Of a DNA stretch of 64,000 nucleotides, positions 28,184 through 37,467 are shown piece by piece. This stretch comes from JAWKZG01 sp041396125 (lineage in GTDB: Bacteria; Pseudomonadota; Gammaproteobacteria; Competibacterales; Competibacteraceae): assembly GCA_041396125.1 (NCBI GenBank), contig JAWKZG010000002.1, positions 558,001-622,000 of the forward strand. The letters run 5' to 3'. A program made the position numbers and the translations under genes. How positions within the stretch are numbered: the first letter of the stretch is position 1; every line of letters begins with the position of its first letter. A model generated the notes under the pieces. That model was not told the origin of the DNA. It saw only the letters and a list, made by a program, of their open reading frames with translations, and searched no databases.

Positions 28184-28298
28184 CAGGTCACAAATTAAGA
28201 TGTTGCCTGCCAGCACGTTTGTGCGGGCAGGTTGCAAGACCCTGCAGCGCGCTGTGATGGAGAGAGGCTGGCGGTGTCTTTATAACGTATGTGACCTG
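28184..28298. other. Nested inverted repeats upstream of hemB (possible structured RNA)
   Basis: CAGGTCACA (28184-28192) pairs perfectly with TGTGACCTG (28290-28298) about 97 bases away. Inside are a hairpin CCTGCC-A-GCAC-GTTT-GTGC-G-GGCAGG (28206-28231) and the palindrome CAGCGCGCTG (28245-28254). The block lies between the 72-residue ORF and hemB, both minus strand. It could be a structured leader, small RNA or terminator; no known riboswitch is recognised. Confidence 0.4.
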
Positions 28299-28319
28299 TT
28301 AAAGCAGTTTGCGCTGCGT

Positions 28320-28538
28320 TTAACGCTTTTTGTGCAGTGCGTCCAGCTCGCTTTGCATGCGCTGGAGCTGCTCGCTTTTGTCGCTGGTGATGCCATATTG
28401 CTTCAGATGCAAGGTGCGCGGTTTCGGCCCCTTGTGATCATTGCTGGCTTCAGAGGCAGGCGCAACGGCGGCGCGTTGAGTGCTGGGTTGAGGCAGTTCC
28501 GTTCTAAGACGGCGTCTTTTGTATACAACTTGAATCAT
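28320..28538 (-). CDS. Small basic protein, 72 residues, function unknown
   Basis: 72 residues, strongly basic N-terminus (VVYKRRRLRTEL), a flexible A/P/S-rich middle, and a predicted helical C-terminus (DKSEQLQRMQSELDALHKKR). No signal peptide or membrane segment. Coding is supported mainly by context: no other gene occupies the region and a plausible promoter with 17-base spacing sits at 28601-28629, with two 19-bp direct repeats just upstream of it. The ribosome site is weak. A DNA- or RNA-binding role would suit the charge but is a guess. Confidence 0.45.
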   Translation of the reverse strand: MIQVVYKRRRLRTELPQPSTQRAAVAPASEASNDHKGPKPRTLHLKQYGITSDKSEQLQRMQSELDALHKKR

Positions 28539-28600
28539 TGCAGAATGTAACGAACTATCAGAGAAAACACATAGAATATGATTGACGTTCCCTGGCGAAC

Positions 28601-28629
28601 CATATACCCCCTACTGCTATATGATACAA
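28601..28629 (-). promoter_or_regulatory. Candidate sigma-70 promoter for the 72-residue gene
   Basis: On the minus strand: -35 TTGTAT (28624-28629), 17-base spacer, -10 TATATG (28601-28606). The start site would be near 28594, giving a leader of about 55 bases before ATG 28538. The -35 box is a weak match, which suits an activator-dependent promoter with the repeats at 28634-28671. Confidence 0.45.
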
Positions 28630-28633
28630 CGCT

Positions 28634-28671
28634 TATGCTAATAAAATGTGAATATGCTAACAAAATTTGAA
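28634..28671. repeat. Two tandem 19-bp direct repeats
   Basis: TATGCTAATAAAATGTGAA (28634-28652) is followed at once by TATGCTAACAAAATTTGAA (28653-28671), differing at two positions. They lie 5-42 bases upstream of the -35 box of the candidate promoter. A spacing of 19 bases places the sites about two helical turns apart, on the same DNA face. Likely a tandem operator; the binding protein is unknown. Confidence 0.7.
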
Positions 28672-28755
28672 ATTTCGCGTTTGTTGCGCCTTTCACTTAA
28701 GCTGAATTGTGTGGCAATCCGGGGGTTTTACGACTGCGCAAGGCCTGTGAAATCA

Positions 28756-30195
28756 TCAAAGATAAGGTGAACAGACCCAGGCCAGGGCATCGCGCAGTCG
28801 TTGCGGGACATTGCGCCGGGTCAAATCATGGTGTTGGATGCGGCTGGATTTTGCCATTATTTCAGTAATATGTGTCCACAGTTCCTGACTGATCTGCTGA
28901 TCGAAAATCTCAACCCCTAATTCAAAATTCAGGCGCAGGCTGCGTGGGTCCATATTCGCGGAGCCGATCAAGGCATAATAATCATCGACCACCAGCAGTT
29001 TGCTGTGATTGAAAGGGGCGGGCTGCAGATAAAACTGAATACCGTCTTCGAGCAAAAAACTCAAAATATGACGCGTTGCCCATTGCACCAGAGGGTTATC
29101 ACTGACGGCAGGCAGGATGATATGGATATCGACCCCGCGCAGCGCCGCTGCCCGCAGCACAATGGTCAGATCACGGGGGGGCAGAAAATAAGGCGAGACA
29201 ATACCGATACGTTGCTGCGCACAACACAATACGCCGGAAATGACTTTGTTCAATTGATCCAGATATTCGTTCGGCCCGTCCGGAATAATCCGGCAATAGG
29301 CATCACCCTGCTGTTCGCAATGCGTACTCTCAACGGTCTCCCGATCATCTGTTACGAAAGCCCAGTCCTCCAGAAAGGATTGTTCAATCTGGCAAACTAT
29401 GGGGCCTTGAAACTGAAAATGCACATCGGTCATGCGCTTGGGATTGCTGGTATCGTCCGCGAGATGTTTGGCGGTAATATTCATGCCGCCGGTAAAGGCA
29501 ATTTCGCTATCAATAGCCAGTATTTTGCGGTGATTGCGCAGATTAATGGATAGCGAGGGCGGGATCAGACGGGGTGGCAGAAAGCGGCCCACCTTAACGC
29601 CACGTCGCTGCAACAGCGTGCTGGCGCGGGGGATATTGGTCAATTCCCCCACCCCGTCAATGATGACGCGCACGTCGACGCCGCGTTGTGTCGCCTCGAC
29701 CAGGGCATCAATAAATTGTGTGCCGATCTGCCGGGTTTCAAAAATATAGGTCGTCAGGAACAGCGTGCGCCGGGCGTTGGCAATGGCTGCCAGCATGACA
29801 GGATAGGCGTTTTCGCCATTATGCAGGCATTTAATGGCATTGCCGCTGAGCAGAGGCTTGCCAGTGACTTTGCGGGCCACCTGCGCTAACTGAGCGCCTT
29901 GCTTAAGGCCGCAGGGAGTTGGTGTAATATGCGCCGCAGCCACACTGTGTTCAGCGGCAGGCTGGCCTGATTCAAAGGGCGATTTCGAGGCCAGTCGGCG
30001 GGCCCGGGTAGTGATCCGGTTGATACCAAAGATGAAATACAGCGCAGAGCCGATCAGAGGGGTAAGAAACGCCAGGGATACCCACCCCAACGCCGCCCGG
30101 GGATCGCTTTTGGTCAGCAGGGCATGGCCTGCGACCAGCGAAGCCAGAGCGATATTCAGAATCAGTAAGAGTGAACTCAACAGGCTGATCGACAT
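28756..30195 (-). CDS. cls: Cardiolipin synthase (phospholipase D family)
   Basis: 479-residue membrane enzyme making cardiolipin from two phosphatidylglycerols. Two N-terminal transmembrane helices (about 5-25 and 38-57) carry the typical linker sequence DPRAALGWVSLAFLTPLIGSALYFIFGINR. Two HKD motifs: H222/K224/D229 (NHRKILAID) and H397/K399/D404 (NHSKLLVVD). The second is followed by GSANMDPRSLRLNFE. GGAGG lies about eleven bases before ATG 30195. It stands 38 bases downstream of the TPR gene on the same strand. Together with cfa and the acyltransferase gene nearby it adds to membrane lipid functions in this region. Confidence 0.93.
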   Translation of the reverse strand: MSISLLSSLLLILNIALASLVAGHALLTKSDPRAALGWVSLAFLTPLIGSALYFIFGINRITTRARRLASKSPFESGQPAAEHSVAAAHITPTPCGLKQGAQLAQVARKVTGKPLLSGNAIKCLHNGENAYPVMLAAIANARRTLFLTTYIFETRQIGTQFIDALVEATQRGVDVRVIIDGVGELTNIPRASTLLQRRGVKVGRFLPPRLIPPSLSINLRNHRKILAIDSEIAFTGGMNITAKHLADDTSNPKRMTDVHFQFQGPIVCQIEQSFLEDWAFVTDDRETVESTHCEQQGDAYCRIIPDGPNEYLDQLNKVISGVLCCAQQRIGIVSPYFLPPRDLTIVLRAAALRGVDIHIILPAVSDNPLVQWATRHILSFLLEDGIQFYLQPAPFNHSKLLVVDDYYALIGSANMDPRSLRLNFELGVEIFDQQISQELWTHITEIMAKSSRIQHHDLTRRNVPQRLRDALAWVCSPYL

Positions 30196-30233
30196 GAATA
30201 ACCGTGACCTCCGGGCAGCATGAACGGTTTTTA

Positions 30234-31343
30234 TCAGTTAGTCAACGGCACCAGTTTAGCGTTCTGCAGTTGATTAATCCATTGATCGCGCAGGGCGCTA
30301 TCACTGGCTGCATCGCCACGGCTGGTATAGGCCAGTCGATGAATATCATCCTTGCCTGCCATCAGTCGCACGACTTCATACTGATGTGGCAGTTCGTCGC
30401 TATCCAGCCACCATGCCAGCAATACATCCTTATCACTTGAATCGAGTACCTGCCAGTGTACTTCCGGAAATTCGTACTGCAGACTCGCGTGCATTTTGTC
30501 CACCAGTTCGGCTACCGTCATCTGGGTCCCTAAACCAATCAGCCGTTGATTAGTCACTATTTCCGCCATATCAGTGGCTTCGGCCGGCGCGTAAATGAGT
30601 TTAAACTCGGTGCGCGCAGCACTGCGCAGCTTGAGTACCCATTCTCTATCGTCATTGAGTTTGAACTCTACGGTTTCCTGCGGCGCTGCAGGTGTACCCG
30701 TGCCGCGCAAATCCATGACGCCCACCACTTTATCATCGACAAACTCGACGCCCATGAAACCATACTGCCAGATGGTTGTATTTTGCGTCTGTTGGGCGTC
30801 AGGCTCACCCAGGGCGGCCTTGACTGTAGCCAGCGGGCTGCCGACGTTCAGGATGTTTTTATCCAGCGCGGTTTGCCACATTCGCAGGAAAAGCGGCGCG
30901 GCCTCCTGGTGATTCACCTGCAGGCGCACGGCCTTGCGTAAATGAAACCATTCGCCGCGAAACTTGCCTGCACCTTCGTAGGCCTTGGCGGCCATATAGT
31001 GAAACTGCGGGTCGTCTGGCTTGAGTTTGATGGCGTAGTTAAAGGCCTCGATAGCATTGTTGTAATCACTGCGATCCAGCGCGGCCAGGCCATTGGTATA
31101 GGCCAGCAGGGCTTGCTGGAAAGCCGGTGACAGCTGGGGCGATTGTGAGTCGTCCGGTGTCTGCTGGGTGCTGCTGTCGGTGTCCGTAGCGGGGGCCGGT
31201 GTCAGTGGCGCGGAGATGGCTGGCGCCGTAATAGCGGGTGTGCTGCTGTCCTGCGCCAGTGCAGAAAAACTGATAAAACCACAAATTACCGCTGCCAGCG
31301 TGGTGTGAGTGATTGGCATGCGGCCGGAAAATCCGTGTAACAT
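30234..31343 (-). CDS. Exported TPR-repeat protein, function unknown
   Basis: About 369 residues. ATG 31343 is preferred (GAGG nine bases upstream) over the TTG at 31349. A signal peptide ends at SALAQ, followed by a P/A/T-rich linker. Two TPR units follow (AYTNGLAALDRSDYNNAIEAFNYAIKLKPDDPQFHYMAAKAYEGAGKF). The remaining 230 residues are a domain I do not recognise (NVGSPLATVKAALGEPDAQQ..., EVHWQVLDSSDKDVLLAWWLDSDELPHQYEVVRLM). The GSP...LGEP segment resembles the BamE/OmlA start. Probably periplasmic. The cardiolipin synthase gene follows 38 bases later, so the two may share a transcript. Confidence 0.75.
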   Translation of the reverse strand: MLHGFSGRMPITHTTLAAVICGFISFSALAQDSSTPAITAPAISAPLTPAPATDTDSSTQQTPDDSQSPQLSPAFQQALLAYTNGLAALDRSDYNNAIEAFNYAIKLKPDDPQFHYMAAKAYEGAGKFRGEWFHLRKAVRLQVNHQEAAPLFLRMWQTALDKNILNVGSPLATVKAALGEPDAQQTQNTTIWQYGFMGVEFVDDKVVGVMDLRGTGTPAAPQETVEFKLNDDREWVLKLRSAARTEFKLIYAPAEATDMAEIVTNQRLIGLGTQMTVAELVDKMHASLQYEFPEVHWQVLDSSDKDVLLAWWLDSDELPHQYEVVRLMAGKDDIHRLAYTSRGDAASDSALRDQWINQLQNAKLVPLTN

Positions 31344-31564
31344 CGACAAGAACCTCGTGTTTTTAAGCTTCGAATAACTAATGGTACTATGTGTGTAGTG
31401 TTTGATGCTTGCAGGGCAGGTGCGTAGCTGCCAAAGCGTACAGCTTACCGTTAAATGAACAGTTAAGTTAATGCTGGCTCACGGGACCGCTGCTGGCAAC
31501 GGCCCCGACGGTAACCTGCCGGCAATAGCTATTCAGCCCTTTTCGTCAACACGCTGTGTTGACG

Positions 31565-31887
31565 CTATTGCGGCGGCTTACGGTTTTGATTTTGTCCAGG
31601 TTGCTTTTGCCTGTGCTGATTTTGCGTAGAGCGTTGATAGCTTACGTCTTCAAGCACTTCATATTCACCCTGGATGACCGTGGTTTGACTTTGGGCCGCA
31701 GGGTTTTTACCTTTGTTTCTGATCCGCCAACGCTGCCACAGCCATGCTGCAAACAGGCCGGCCACAACCAGAAAAAAACCAAAAAGAAGGCTGACAAGGC
31801 AAGCCCTGCGATAACGGCCAGTACAACCGCAATGCCGGCACCGATGCGAGCCAGCAGGCTCGGGTTGCCAGCGGATCTGTTAAGCAT
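31565..31887 (-). pseudogene. Small two-helix membrane protein, frameshift at an A7 run
   Basis: From ATG 31887 (GGAG eight bases upstream) it reads MLNRSAGNPSLLARIGAGIAVVLAVIAGLALSAFF. At the seven-base A run 31772-31778 the frame must move by one to continue as VVAGLFAAWLWQRWRIRNKGK and the acidic segment VIQGEYEVLEDVSY. The result is a protein of about 105 residues with one or two membrane helices and a polar, glutamine-rich tail. The break inside a homopolymer points to a sequencing error. The family, seen near other proteobacterial genes with VIEGEY-type ends, has no assigned function. Confidence 0.6.
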
Positions 31888-32060
31888 AAAGTTCTCCACA
31901 GTCGACAATTGATTCCCGAGTAAAACCAGTAAATATCGTTATGGGGGCGAACGCAGTGATAACAATGTGATAAAAATACAAGATTGCCGGATGGCAATGA
32001 TAGAATTCCCGATCGTGCTCTGCACCCTGTTCAGTAGCGGAGGTTAGAGGTTTTGGGAGA

Positions 32061-33338
32061 ATGACAATGAAGCGAAATGAAGCCCAGCCCGCGAGTATTC
32101 CCGCTGTGGCTAACGATAGCTCCAGTGTCCTGAAAAGTTCGGCCATGCTTAGCGGTAAAGTGACCGGCTTTAGACTATCCACACTTAAGCACTTTTTGCG
32201 CAATATGGGCAATCCACTTTTTATCATCGAATTATGGGATGATACCGAGGTCAGTTCTGCCAGTGGCCCGCAGCACGTATCCGGTTCACCGACCGGGCAG
32301 CGCTGTATAAACTGTTTTTTTAATCCGGACCTTCAATTCGGCGAGCTGTACGTAGACAATCGCCTGCAAGTTGAAGGTGATCTGTACAAAACGATTCGCG
32401 TTCTTTGCGATGCACTGCCTGACTTCACCGAGCGTGGAATAATGCATCGGGTATTGGCCTATGCCTATCTCCTGAAGCGCAATACCATGGATCGGGCAAA
32501 GGACAATATCCACCATCACTACGATATCGGTAATGATTTTTACCGGCTGTGGCTGGATGAGCAGTTTGTCTATACCTGTGCTTATTTTCGCCAGGCTGAC
32601 ATGAGCCTCGAACAGGCCCAGATTGCCAAACTGGATCACGTCTGCCGGAAACTGCAACTGCAGCCCGGTATGCAGGTGGTGGAAGCCGGCTGTGGCTGGG
32701 GCGCGCTGGCTCTGCATATGGCTAAGCATTACGGCGTCTCGGTCAAGGCCTATAATATTTCCAAAGAGCAGCTGGCCTATGCCCGTACCCGTGCGGCCAA
32801 CGAAGGCTTGACTGACCAGGTCGAATTTATTGAAGGCGATTACCGTCAGATCGAGGGCGAGTACGATATTTTTGTCTCGGTTGGCATGCTCGAACACGTC
32901 GGGGTGAAACACTATCGTGAGCTAGGTGAGACCATAAACCGGGTGTTGCGACCGCAGGGTCGCGGTTTGATTCATACCATCGGACGCAATCGACCGATGC
33001 CCATGAATGCCTGGATTGAGCGGCATATCTTCCCCGGTGCCTATCCGCCCTCGCTGGGGAAATGACAGCCATTTTTGAGCCGTTCAGGTTTTCCATTCTG
33101 GATGTGAAAACCTGCGCCTGCATTATGCCGAGACACTGCGGCATTGGCTGGAACGCTTTGATCAGAATACCGAACAGGTACAGCAGATGTTCGACAGATC
33201 GTTCATCCGCTCATGGCGTATGTATCTGGCAGGTTCTAGAGCCGCGTTTGATTGTGGTGAACTGCAATTATTTCAGGTCGTTTTCAATCGGTTTGACAAC
33301 CCTAATATTCCCGCTGCGTATTTCTGTATACCGACTGA
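32061..33338 (+). pseudogene. cfa: Cyclopropane-fatty-acyl-phospholipid synthase, frameshifted near the 3' end
   Basis: S-adenosylmethionine-dependent enzyme adding a methylene bridge to unsaturated acyl chains in membrane phospholipids. Residues 1-334 are clean: DNIHHHYDIGNDFYRLWLD, the SAM loop VEAGCGWGAL at 207-216, and VSVGMLEHVGVKHY. One G is missing from a G run near 33056-33060, so GEMTAIFEPF is lost; another G is missing near 33105 (VENLRLHYAETLRHWLERFD). A third shift near 33315 restores the ending FLYTD at 33338. The corrected C-terminus (MFDRSFIRSWRMYLAGSRAAFDCGELQLFQVVF) matches the family fully. It precedes the acyl-AMP ligase gene by about 68 bases. Confidence 0.88.
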
Positions 33339-33405
33339 TACTTGCATGCCCAGAGTTGCAGGCATCCGGGTCGACCAGGACCAATGAACTAGCCATGAAT
33401 CAATA

Positions 33406-36333
33406 ATGCAGGTATCAACGGCTGACAACCGCATTGATCCGGCAGTCTTGCTGGAGCTTGTGCGTGACTTTCTGGCCCAGACCGGCAGCAGGCAGCGGAC
33501 GCCCAGGCTGTCGGGCTGGACAGTCACTTCAACGATCTCGGGCTGGACAGTCTGGCCAGACTGAACTGCTGCTGCAAATCGAGAGAACCTTTCAGGTCAG
33601 TCTGCCGGAAGCCGTCTGGCTGGAAACCCCGCGTGGTGCTGGCATTACTGCCCATGGCACGAATAGCGATGCAGTCTGCGCCGGGGTATCAAGCGGCGGG
33701 TTGCACAGGTGTCCCCGGTTGGGGAGTCTTGCCGAGACCGGTGCAGCCCGTGCCAGCCCCGGTGATGAACGCAAAGACTCAGAACCCCGGCAGGCGCATA
33801 CCCTGATCGAGATGCTGGACTGGCATGTGCAAGCGCATCCAGAGCAGCATGCCATCTATCTCTACGAAGAGGGCGATCAGGCGCTGACACTGAGTTACGC
33901 TGATCTGTTGCGGGATGCAGAAAAGGTCGCGGCCGGTCTGCGTGCGCGCGATTTACTGCCTGGGCAAACCGTAGCGATTATGCTGCCGACCGGGCGGGGC
34001 TATTTCGCCAGTTTTTTTGGCATCCTGCTGGCAGGTGCAACGCCTGTACCGATCTATCCGCCTATGCGGCCGTCCCAGCTGGAAGAACATCTGCGCCGGC
34101 ATGCCCGCATTCTGGGCAATGCGCAGGTGCAGCTGTTAATCACGGTGCCACAGGCGAAAGCAGTGGCTTTGCTGTTGCGGGCCCAGGTGCCCAGTCTGCG
34201 TCATGTGTTGACTGTGCCCGAGTTGCAGGAGTATGGCTCTTCTGCCAACCGCAGCAGCCGCGTTCGTGTTCGGGCGCAGGATCTGGCATTTTTGCAGTAC
34301 ACCTCCGGCAGCACTGGCGATCCCAAAGGCGTCATGCTCAGTCACGCCAATTTGCTGGCCAATATTCGCGCTATGGTCAAACGCCTGAATGTCAGCAACC
34401 AGGATGCTTTCGTCAGCTGGTTGCCGCTCTATCACGATATGGGTCTGATCGGGGCCTGTCTGGGCAGCCTGTATCGCGGCATTCCGTTGGCAGTAATGTC
34501 GCCGCTGCGGTTTTTGCGTCGGCCGGCCACCTGGCTGTGGGCGATCCATCAGCATCATGGCACGCTGTCGGCGGCACCCAATTTTGCCTATGAACTTTGC
34601 CTGCGCATGGTGCAGGATGAAGATATCCAGGGCCTGGATCTGTCGAGCTGGCGGCTGGCGGTGAACGGTGCCGAGCCGGTCAGCCCGGCTACCATGCGCC
34701 GCTTTGCCGCACGTTTCGAGCCGTATGGCTTCGATCCGGCGGCCCTGGCTCCGGTCTACGGACTGGCTGAGTGTTCCGTCGGTCTGGCCCTGCCTGCAGC
34801 CGGGCGCGGCCTCAAAGTTGATCGTATTCAACGCGAAGCCCTGAGCCGGCGCGGTGTTGCGGTGGCGGTAGAACCTCCCGCTGCTGATCAACACGAAGAC
34901 GGGCAGGATACGCTGGAGATTCCGGCTTGTGGCCATGCCTTGAGCGGGCATGAAATCCGCATTGTTGATGAGGCTAATCGCGAGTTGCCCGAACGGCGCG
35001 AAGGTCGCCTGCAGTTTCGCGGCCCCTCGGCAACGCAAGGCTATCTGAATAACCCGCAGGCAAATGCCAGACTGTTCACGGGTGACTGGCTGGAATCAGG
35101 CGATCGTGCGTATCTGGCGGCGGGCGATGTGTATATCACCGGTCGGGTCAAGGATATGATCATTCGCGGCGGACGGAATATCTATCCCTATGAACTGGAG
35201 CAGGCGGTCGGTGCCCTGGATGACGTCCGTAAAGGCTGCGTGGCGGTGTTTGCCGCAGGTGATCCGGTGCAGGCTACCGAACGGATCGTGATTGCCGCGG
35301 AAAGCAGGCTGCGCGATGCCGCCTCGATTGACGCGTTGCGCCAGCGTATCCGGGACTGCTCCAGCACCATCCTGGAACAACCCGCCGATGACATTCTCAT
35401 CCTGCCGCCACATACGGTGTTGAAAACCTCCAGCGGTAAAATTCGCCGTAGCGCCTTGCGCGAGCTGTACGAAAGCAAGCGGCTGGGGCAGGGCGCGCTA
35501 CCCGTCTGGCTGCAGGTATTACGGCTGAGTCTGGCGGGCTTGCTGGCTACGGCCCGCCAACTGCTGAACTGGCTTGGCGAGCGTCTGTACGGACTCTACG
35601 CCTGGTTGGTTTTCGCCTTGTTTGCCGTGCCGGCAGCTTTGGCAGCCGGGTTGTTGCCTGGTCGGTACACCCGCTGGGCCGTGGTGCATGCACTGGCCCG
35701 CAGCGCCGCCTTTCTGACCGGTTTGCCGCCACGCCGTGAGGGTTTGCAGCAACTGCCGGCCGGGCCGCATGTGGCGGTCTGCAATCATGCCAGCTATCTG
35801 GACGCTATATTGCTGGTTGCCACATTGCCGCGACCGTACCGGTTTATTGCCAAACGGGAACTGGCCAATAACCGGTTATTGGGGTTTTTGCTGCGCCGAC
35901 TGGGGGTGATTCCCAGGTGGAGCGTTTCAATACCCGGCAAAGTGCCCAGGATTCCGATCAGGTCATCCAGGCCCTACAAACCGGCCATAGCGTTTTGTTT
36001 TTCCCGGAAGGCAGCATACCGTGCTCCCGGATTACCGCCATTTCCGCAGTGGCGCTTTTGTGGCAGCAGCCGCTGTTCCGGAGAGCCAATGATATTGCGG
36101 AGCAGCCGCAATATTTACGGGCCGGTAACTGCGGTCCCCGGCGGGAACCCTTGTCTGCCGAGATTGCTGCACCGCTGCAGGCAGCCAGTGCGGAATGGCG
36201 CGGCATTGTGCAATTACGCGATCAGACCCGGACAGTTTTACTGCAGCATAGCGGGGAACCGGATCTGGACTGGAGCGACTCGCCGTTCGTGCAGCAGTCA
36301 TTGAACAGTAAGCAAGAAGATAGTGGACACTAA
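33406..36333 (+). pseudogene. Fused acyl carrier protein - fatty acyl-AMP ligase - lysophospholipid acyltransferase, frameshifted
   Basis: One long gene with three parts. (1) An ACP domain (33406-33640) with the phosphopantetheine serine in DLGLDSLAR, spread over three frames. (2) A fatty acyl-AMP ligase (about 33800-35500) in one clean frame: LQYTSGSTGDPKGVMLSHANLLANIRAM, WLPLYHDMGLIGACLGSLY, PVYGLAECSVGLALP, GRVKDMIIRGGRNIYPYELE and the lysine region KTSSGKIRRSALREL. (3) A PlsC-type acyltransferase (about 35700-36330) with the HX4D motif NHASYLD and, after a frame shift near 35915, FPEGS. Likely role: activate a fatty acid as acyl-AMP, load it on its own ACP and transfer it to a lysophospholipid, as Aas does. 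It follows cfa. Several indels in the ACP and acyltransferase parts. Confidence 0.82.
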
Positions 36334-36339
36334 ATCATT

Positions 36340-37461
36340 ATGGCTTTGAAAAGACCGCATTGGCCGCAGGGGCGTTTGCTGGAGCTGGAATATTCTTCCA
36401 AAATTCTGGCGGATAATCCGCTGAACGATCCTAGTACACGAAAACTGGCCGTCTGGCTGCCGCCGCACTATGATCAGGCGACAGGGTCTGAGCCGGGACG
36501 CCGTTTCCCGGTGTTATACGATCTGGCCGGCTTCACCGGTTCCGGCTTGAGCCATATCGCCTGGCGCGGTTTCGACGAGAATCTGCCGGAACGGCTTGCC
36601 CGGTTGTTGCACGAGGGCCAGATGGGGCCGGTTATTATGGTGTTCCCGGATTGCTTTACCGCCCTGGGTGGCAATCAGTATATTAATTCCCCGGCCATCG
36701 GGTCTTACGCGGACTATCTGACCCGTGAACTGATTCCTTTCATCGACCGTGAATTTCGCACCTTGCCGGCGCGTGAACATCGCGGCTGTTTCGGCAAATC
36801 TTCCGGCGGTTACGGGGCGATGCTGCACGGCATGAAATACGCTCGTTACTGGGGTGCTATCGCCAATCATTCCGGCGATGCCTATTTCGATTTTGTGTAC
36901 TACGCGGATTGGCCGAATGTGCTGACCGAACTGGCCAAATACCGGGACAATAAGCGTGCGCCGGGGCCGGTCGATGTGCTGGCCTGCGAGCACACTGCCG
37001 GGCAGGATACGGCACAGGGCCTGGATGACGGGCGGGTTGCCCGGTTTCTGGCTAAAATCTGGCAGCAGGACAAAATCAGCGGGCATGAAATGCACTGCCT
37101 GATGGCGCTGGCAATGGCTGCCAGTTATGACCCGGACCCAGCCGCCCCGAACGGATTTCGTCTGCCTTTTAATCTGGAAACCGGTGAGCTGATCCCGGCC
37201 CGCTGGAAGCAGTGGCAGAAACACGATCCGATCAATCTGGTCGGGCGTTACAAGGATAATCTGGCCAGGCTGAAAGGGATCTTCATCGATTGCGGCTGGC
37301 GCGATCAATACAATATTCATTATGGCGCCCGGATTTTATCCAAGCGCCTGCAGCAGCACAGTATTAAACATGTGTACGAGGAATTTGACGATAATCACTC
37401 GGGCATTGATTATCGTCAGGAACGCAGTCTGCCGTTTTTATATCAGGCCTTGCAGCCCTGA
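36340..37461 (+). CDS. Esterase of the EsterD/enterochelin-esterase-like alpha/beta-hydrolase family
   Basis: 373 residues, no signal peptide. The fold belongs to the putative esterase family (PF00756 type): KLAVWLPPHYDQ..., then FPVLYDLAGFTGSG and PVIMVFPDCFTALGGNQYINSPAIGSYADYLTRELIPFIDREF. Nucleophile serine in GKSSGGYGAMLHG, probable acid in IFIDCGWRDQYNIHYGAR, histidine in FDDNHSGIDYR. Substrate unknown. It starts six bases after the acyltransferase stop, so it is probably in the same operon, and it ends six bases from the convergent dimethylformamidase-like gene. An acyl-lipid or acyl-ester substrate is a reasonable guess. Confidence 0.85.
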   Translation: MALKRPHWPQGRLLELEYSSKILADNPLNDPSTRKLAVWLPPHYDQATGSEPGRRFPVLYDLAGFTGSGLSHIAWRGFDENLPERLARLLHEGQMGPVIMVFPDCFTALGGNQYINSPAIGSYADYLTRELIPFIDREFRTLPAREHRGCFGKSSGGYGAMLHGMKYARYWGAIANHSGDAYFDFVYYADWPNVLTELAKYRDNKRAPGPVDVLACEHTAGQDTAQGLDDGRVARFLAKIWQQDKISGHEMHCLMALAMAASYDPDPAAPNGFRLPFNLETGELIPARWKQWQKHDPINLVGRYKDNLARLKGIFIDCGWRDQYNIHYGARILSKRLQQHSIKHVYEEFDDNHSGIDYRQERSLPFLYQALQP

Positions 37462-37467
37462 TTAAAC

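Noticed and set aside
34136..35038. 300-codon minus-strand open frame inside the acyl-AMP ligase
   Set aside because: Antisense to conserved ligase motifs; no recognisable domain or ribosome site.
36514..37320. 268-codon minus-strand open frame inside the esterase
   Set aside because: Antisense shadow of the esterase gene; composition without domain signals.
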